From positions 1 through 64,000 of the forward strand of contig WHUX01000165.1 in NCBI GenBank assembly GCA_015179025.1: 64,000 nucleotides of DNA, written 5' to 3'. The first letter of the stretch is position 1; every line of letters starts with the position of its first letter. The stretch comes from Terfezia claveryi. Lineage: Eukaryota > Ascomycota > Pezizomycetes > Pezizales > Pezizaceae. The notes under the pieces were generated by a model. That model worked only from the letters and a program-made list of their open reading frames with translations, made no database searches and was not told where the DNA came from. The translations under genes and the position numbers were made by a program. This document shows positions 59,463 through 64,000 of the stretch, piece by piece.

Positions 59463-59469
59463 CTAGCTC

Positions 59470-61400
59470 TTATATTGAATTCGTACATGGGTGCGGCCCT
59501 GATCCAGTATGACAATGGGCAGTACATGAACGTCCTTCTTTTTTGCATTGGCAGCGACGGTCAGAACATAGGCCTTTGCATTTGCAGCGAACTATAGATC
59601 CAGCAGAGGCAAGACGTGCAACTTCATGCAGCGACTTTGGTTTTTGACTTTGCCATTCTAATGGAATAGACTCAAGGTAGGCTGGTCTAATACTGGAAGG
59701 AAGCCGCTCCAATTCGCTAGTGGGATAGTATCGATCTAACAGGCCATATTCACTATATAGCTGATGTCGGTCAGGATGAGGCTTGTAGACAACTCTACAA
59801 AAAATTCGGCGATAGTCGGTAGAAGCTCGATCAATACCAGGAATTCGTAAGCTGACGAGATCACCTATTATGAAGGTATCTATTTTGTGCTGTTGAATAT
59901 ATCGATTTGCCATTTTCTTCCGAGCTGTTGCAGTACGTTTGCGGACTTTTGCTAGCATAATGTCGGTACTGCCAGTGGGAAGTTCAAGTTGAACAGAAGT
60001 AGATTGACTCGAAGGTTCAATCAAACTGTTTTCCTCGTCATCCTCCTCCTCCTCATTCTCCTCATTATCCTCCTCTTGCTCATCCTCTTCCTCATCATCT
60101 TCTTCCTCTTCCTCCTCCTCCTCCCCTCCTCCTCATCCTCCTCCTCTTCATTATCCTCATCTTCTACTTCCTTATCATCATTCTCTACTTCCTCATCATT
60201 TGCATCTAGGATTGGAGATAAACGACCTGGAAGATGATGTACTTTTTGTTTAAATACAACTTCATATGGACTATATCCAGTTGTCGAGTGAATCTAATAT
60301 TATTAGTTTCATTATTATAAGACTAGCCTGAGTATTAGAAATAATTACTTACTTGTTGATTCATTGCTAAAATTACAATAGGTAAAATCTGTACCCATCG
60401 ATTGTCACCTGATTTAGCTTTGGCCATTCGAATCTTCTGCTTTAGAACAGCATTTGCTTGTTCTATCAATCCTTGTGTTTGAGGATGGCGTGGACGTCCT
60501 CGTATTAAAGAAATTCCATGATATTCTATAATAACAAGTACTTCACCTTTAAACTCATTACCATTGTCGCATTGAAGAATTTTTGGTGGACCAAATTGTC
60601 CAATCCACATGAGGAGGATATTAGCAACTTCAGTACTTTCCTTAGACTTTAAAGGATAAGCACTAGAAAATTTACTAAAATGATCGCGAATATGTAAAAT
60701 CCATTGGTATTCCCCATCTGGATCAGCTCGCATATCGATTAGATCAATTTGTACTCGTTCCCAAAGATTATTAACAATGATTGGTTGTAGTGGACCACGA
60801 CTTTGACTTGGTTTATTACGTGCACATAGTTGACAATGCTGTAACAGTTCCATAACCTATACCAAAAATTAATATTAATATATACTAAGTAGATTCAGAC
60901 TTAACTATACCTCCTTACGATTAATTCCATGGTACTTCTCACTAATAGTTGCATAGGTTTTGTTCTTGCCTGCATGCATTAATGCATCATGAGTATGTGC
61001 AATAACGTCAAATACGTCATGCTCTAAGACTACTCGTTGATTATTTTTCCCAGCAATAAAATATAAAGCATTATTTCGTAGCTCATATTCCTTGAGTGCC
61101 TTTGATCGTAGCTTAATTTCTGTTGTATTGCCTTTAGCAGCCTTTAGATTTGGATCTCGAAGGTATGCCTTAATTTTGCGATACCTAGATAGCATTTATT
61201 AGTCACTATTATACTAGATAATTTCAGGGTTATTACTTCTCAAAAGTCAAGCGAGATTTGTTACTTGTTGTATACAAATACTCTTCAAAGTTGGTGCGGG
61301 CAGTACCAGAAAATGCTTCAATAGCACTTGGAGATGGAGCGGACCCTAGAGGATGAAACTGGTTGAGATCAGTCTCAGTATGATCTTGAGCGATAGACAT
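59470..61400 (-). CDS. Integrase-type DDE transposase with three introns (Ginger/KRBA2-like)
   Basis: Four exons: 61400-61237, 61184-60911, 60856-60353, 60293-59470. Introns of 52, 54 and 59 nt have GT-AG ends; intron 1 has a CTAAT branch-like site. Start MSIAQDHTETDLNQF. An H2C2 zinc finger spans exons 2-3 (HTHDALMHAGKNKTYATI, then QHCQLCARNK). The DDE core has QIDLIDM, LQCDNGNEFKGE and GLIEQANAVLKQK; TTGYSPYEVVFK follows in exon 4. Then comes an Asp/Glu tract, where one base appears missing at the CCCC run 60123-60126. The tail has IIGDLVSLRIPGIDR, LLDRYYPTSELERL and a Cys cluster CKCKGLCSDRRCQCKK...CHTG. This composition is known from Ginger-type transposases and the domesticated KRBA2/SCAND3 proteins. 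It should cut and join the inverted ends in the nucleus. Confidence 0.82.
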
Positions 61401-61403
61401 TAG

Positions 61404-61582
61404 TAGAGATTGGTAAGAGTGTGATATTGTAGAGACCGGTAAGAGTGTGATATTGTAGAGACCGGTAAGAGTATGATATTGTAGAGACCGGTAAGAGTGT
61501 GATATTGTAGAGACCGGTAAGAGTGTGATATTGTAGAGACCGGTAAGAGTGTGATATTGTAGAGACCGGTAAGAGTGTGATC
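61404..61582. repeat. 26-bp ACCGGT-containing array next to the transposase start
   Basis: Seven units of GTAGAGACCGGTAAGAGTGT plus GATATT, beginning 4 bp upstream of the transposase ATG. Each unit carries the hexamer ACCGGT that centres the terminal palindromes. The deleted copy keeps only about two decayed units (15660-15705). Confidence 0.85.
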
Positions 61583-61879
61583 AAGCAAAGCAATAGTTAA
61601 AACTCTATGGCATCGTGATCTTTAAAGGCTACTATTGTGAGGGCTACATCCTCTTGTTCTTTGACCTAATGTTTCTCTACATAATAACCTTCATTTCGGG
61701 TATACCTCTACTGAGTATTTTCTACGATAGGTCATTTTATGTTATCTCCGATGTTCTTTGACCAAATGTTGCTACAAAATTACCTTCATATCGGATATGT
61801 CCCTATTTAGTAATTTTAATGTCGCTGTGGCCGCTGTGGCCGCAATGCTTGTTGCTATCCGTGACATTGAACAATTTAA

Positions 61880-62009
61880 TCCCGTAACGGCCTGGTCCGT
61901 TGCGATATCCAGCCATACCGTAACGGCCTGGTCCGTTGCGATATCCAGTCCATACCGGTATGGACCGGGCCATACCGGTATGGACCGGATCCCGGAACGG
62001 ACCAGAACA
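61880..62009. repeat. Terminal repeat (A end), two intact and one decayed palindrome
   Basis: CCATACCGGTATGG at 61950-61963 and 61970-61983, plus CCATACCGTAACGG near 61911. Ends CGGAACGGACCAGAACA, then TATA. A 31-bp segment with GGCCTGGTCCGTTGCGATAT is duplicated here. Confidence 0.87.
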
Positions 62010-62050
62010 TATATAAGGCACAAATGCATAAATTTCATATATATTTGGCT

Positions 62051-62225
62051 GGCGAAGCTAGGATACTAGCCTATTCTCTATAATAAAAGGGTTTGGTAAG
62101 TACTTGCTAGTAGATAGGAAGTAGATACGAGCTAGCTTCTTATAGATTACTATTGGTATAAGTTGATATCGAGTGGAAAAAATAGTTAGCAAACTTACCT
62201 TGACTCAGGCTAATATACATACTAG
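62051..62225. repeat. Repeat module M, copy 2 (decayed)
   Basis: Same orientation as 17893-18067 and recognisable from GGCGAAGCTAGG onward. Differences are overwhelmingly G to A and C to T. The AT-rich 62226-62369 that follows shows nothing definite. Confidence 0.6.
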
Positions 62226-62369
62226 TTATAGCTATAGTTAGTAAAAAATGGGAATATTTTTATTATTTTGGAGGCATGATTATTAGTTATAAATTTAGCT
62301 AAGTAAAGAAAAAGTTTCTAGTTATCTTGTAAATAGTTAATATATACTTATAACTACTATTCTAGAATA

Positions 62370-62629
62370 GTATTGATACATTCTATTTGTCTATCAGTTT
62401 GAAGATAAAATAGTATAAAAAATGGAAGCTTAATTTATAGAACTTGATATAGAGCTTTCCTAAACTTAGAAATAAATTAACTTCTATAATTAGATATAAT
62501 TGTTTTTGGTAAACTATAAAAGTGGAAAATGTAATATATATAAAGATCTGCTAGTTATTTTATAGTAGTAGTTTCATAATAAAGAATAAAGTATAGTATT
62601 TTAGTTAGTCTATCAACTACTATGAGGAT
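62370..62629 (-). pseudogene. Heavily decayed gypsy integrase fragment (G4 type)
   Basis: Aligns by eye to G4 integrase 21370-21600 (for example GAGCTTTCC, GATCTGCTAGTTAT and TTTTAGTTAGTC blocks), with most C/G converted to T/A. It is cut on the right by G7. No reading frame remains. Confidence 0.6.
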
Positions 62630-63177
62630 TGTCACAACCGTCCTTTCCTAGCCAGGTTTGAGAGTCGGACGGGATTCCATCCGACTCTCATTATTGTTGA
62701 TTGATATCGTTGTTATCTCTGTTCCCGAGATAAGGGGTCTCGGGAACCTTATTCCTTCCGGTGGCCTTGGCCAGGAAGGAAGCCTGTATATATAGCTTGC
62801 TCTCTCTGCCCTCTTGTTGGATCCCCATCCAACGTCTTGTATACCCAATACAGGATCTTGCTTCCCCCAGCGCTTGTGCACCTCCCTTGTGCACATCCTT
62901 GCCTCGAACCTACAACTCTGCAGTACAGCTGCCCCCCTTGACACATGCGACAACTGCCTCCGCGTGTCTCGTGTCCCTTGCCCTCTGCCTCTCTTGCCTC
63001 TTGCCCTTGCCCCCCCCCGTCTCAGTCTTCCCCTAGTCACACACGTAGCGTTCCTACGTGTGTCTTACCCTAGCCTTTCCCCAGATCACACACGTAGCGC
63101 TCCTACGTGTGCGATTGCCCCTTGCCACTTCCCCGGCCTACCCCTTGGTCGCCTTGTCCCCCAGAGCCCTCGTTACA
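62630..63177 (+). repeat. 5' LTR of G7
   Basis: TGTCACAACCGTCC...CTCGTTACA, 548 bp, with TGTATATATAGCTTGCTC as TATA region near 62785. It includes tandem ACACGTAGCG/CCTACGTGTG inverted motifs (63043-63112), duplicated here as in G6. Confidence 0.9.
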
Positions 63178-63208
63178 CTACGTTGGATCTTTCAGACCAA
63201 CCGGTACG

Positions 63209-64000
63209 ATGTCCGCGAACATTCCACTACCCACCGATAGATTCGCAGCCTGGAGGGCGACTCCGATCCCATCAGACCCGACAGAACTATCAGCATACCG
63301 ACGAACTGTGATCGAGATATTCACAGATACTTATACCATCAGCGAACAACAAGGAGCGGACCTTCAGAAAGCCGAAAGGCGAATCTGAGAAGCTGAAGAT
63401 GAAATAACCCTCCTCCGAGAAGATGCAGCAGAGGACAGGATAACCATCCGGAGACTGACTCGTGCTTTGGACCTGACCGATGGTCCAAAAAACCAGAAAA
63501 CACAAGACCTACCCACCCCGCCCAAGTTTAATGGGGACCGGGGCCGGCTACGAGCATGGAAAAACTCTGTGCAGATAAAACTCTCTGGGGACTCGGCGAA
63601 GTTCCCCACCGTCCACCACTAGCTCTCATACGTCTATGGCCTACTGGAGGGTAAGGCCATGGACCAGGTACAGCCCTTCGTCAAGGCCATGGGGATTGAT
63701 CTGGTAGACATCCCAGCACTAATGGCAATCCTAGACCGAGCCTTCGGAGACCCGGATCCTAAAGGAACCGCCAGCAGGGCCCTGCGAGACCTCAAGCAAA
63801 AACACAACGAACTGTCAGCCTATGTCGCTGAGTTCTCCAGGCTAGCAGCAGAGCTCAATTGGAATGACGAAGCCAAGCTCGATCAGTTCAAAGACGGGCT
63901 TACCTTCGAGCTGAAAAAGGCTCTGGTTTCCTGCCCACCGACCAAGACCCTGGAGGGACTTATTGAACAAGCTAGCTAGGTGGAACAGCAGACAGCGGCA
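63209..64000 (+). pseudogene. G7 gag (partial)
   Basis: Starts MSANIPLPTDRFAAWR at 63209, 31 nt after the LTR; the leader begins CTACGTTGGATC. Helical N-terminus, then TPPKFNGDRGRLRAWKNSVQ and a capsid-like block (GKAMDQVQPFVKAMGIDLVD, FGDPDPKGTASRALRDLKQK). Stops: TGA at 63386-63388 (from CGA), TAG near 63620 (from CAG) and TAG near 63977. Sequence differs most from the other copies, so it represents another subfamily. Confidence 0.87.

Larger units (their letters stand above)
53344..62009. mobile_element. Ginger-like DNA transposon, long copy with transposase gene
   Basis: 8,666 bp between inverted ends that start TGTTCTGGTCCGTTCCGG, flanked by TATA (53340-53343 and 62010-62013). It contains a three-intron integrase-type transposase (61400-59470, minus), a 145-codon frame (57482-57919, plus), several minisatellites, a SINE-like insert and a G-rich block. 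The copy at 15259-17541 is its deleted relative in opposite orientation. Ginger elements are DNA transposons whose transposase is related to gypsy integrases; assignment here is from domain content, TGT start and short TSD. One apparent frameshift in the transposase may mean it is dead. Confidence 0.75.
62630..64000 (+). mobile_element. Chromovirus G7, 5' part (runs off window)
   Basis: Same family as G1-G3/G5/G6 but on the plus strand: LTR 62630-63177, leader and gag. The left flank ends AGGAT, the expected target duplication, but the right end is outside the window. Confidence 0.9.

Overview
The window is a heterochromatin-like stack of transposable elements, almost certainly from a filamentous fungus (probably a Pezizomycotina ascomycete). 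Evidence: chromodomain-bearing Ty3/gypsy elements of fungal type, a Tad/I-like LINE, a Ty1/copia element, short 52-59 nt GT-AG introns, and decay dominated by C:G to T:A changes (CGA/CAG/TGG turned into stops), as expected from RIP or cytosine deamination. I see no housekeeping gene, rRNA, functional tRNA, CRISPR array or prokaryotic operon. The species cannot be named from this sequence alone.

Layout. 1-772: 5' end of a chromovirus (G1, minus) that cuts a LINE. 773-14274: LINE on the minus strand (ORF1 with zinc knuckle; ORF2 with endonuclease and reverse transcriptase), split by a complete chromovirus G2 (5388-11522, target-site duplication TGAAG) and by an unexplained 1.38 kb insert inside the endonuclease. 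15259-17541: a 2.28 kb internally deleted DNA transposon. 18068-34506: chromovirus G3, split by a second gypsy family G4 (20071-32098, duplication GTATG), itself split by chromovirus G5 (22885-28990, the best preserved). 34507-35568: an unidentified coding relic. 35569-47922: chromovirus G6 (duplication CGTAT), whose 3' LTR is split by a Ty1/copia element (35663-41698, duplication TGATC). 48030-52395: a 160/242 bp satellite split by a 1.8 kb LTR element without genes (50027-51818, duplication CCTCC). 53344-62009: an 8.67 kb DNA transposon, full-length relative of the 15 kb copy. 62630-64000: 5' part of a plus-strand chromovirus G7.

The most interesting system is the 8.67 kb DNA transposon. 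All four ends of its two copies begin TGTTCTGGTCCGTTCCGG, followed by repeated 14-bp palindromes CCATACCGGTATGG, and are flanked by TATA. The long copy encodes a three-intron integrase-like transposase (H2C2 zinc finger, DDE core, acidic tract, Cys-rich tail, as in the Ginger/KRBA2 lineage) and a second small convergent reading frame. It also carries an extraordinary load of minisatellites, a tRNA-derived SINE-like insert, an inverted repeat and a G-rich block. The 2.28 kb copy keeps both ends but lacks the transposase, as a non-autonomous derivative would.

Retroelement logic: each chromovirus has LTR, primer site, gag, then pol (protease, RT, RNase H, integrase, chromodomain), then polypurine tract and LTR. 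Pol lies in the -1 frame relative to gag, with a conserved A AAA AAC heptamer at the overlap. No retroelement copy looks fully intact.
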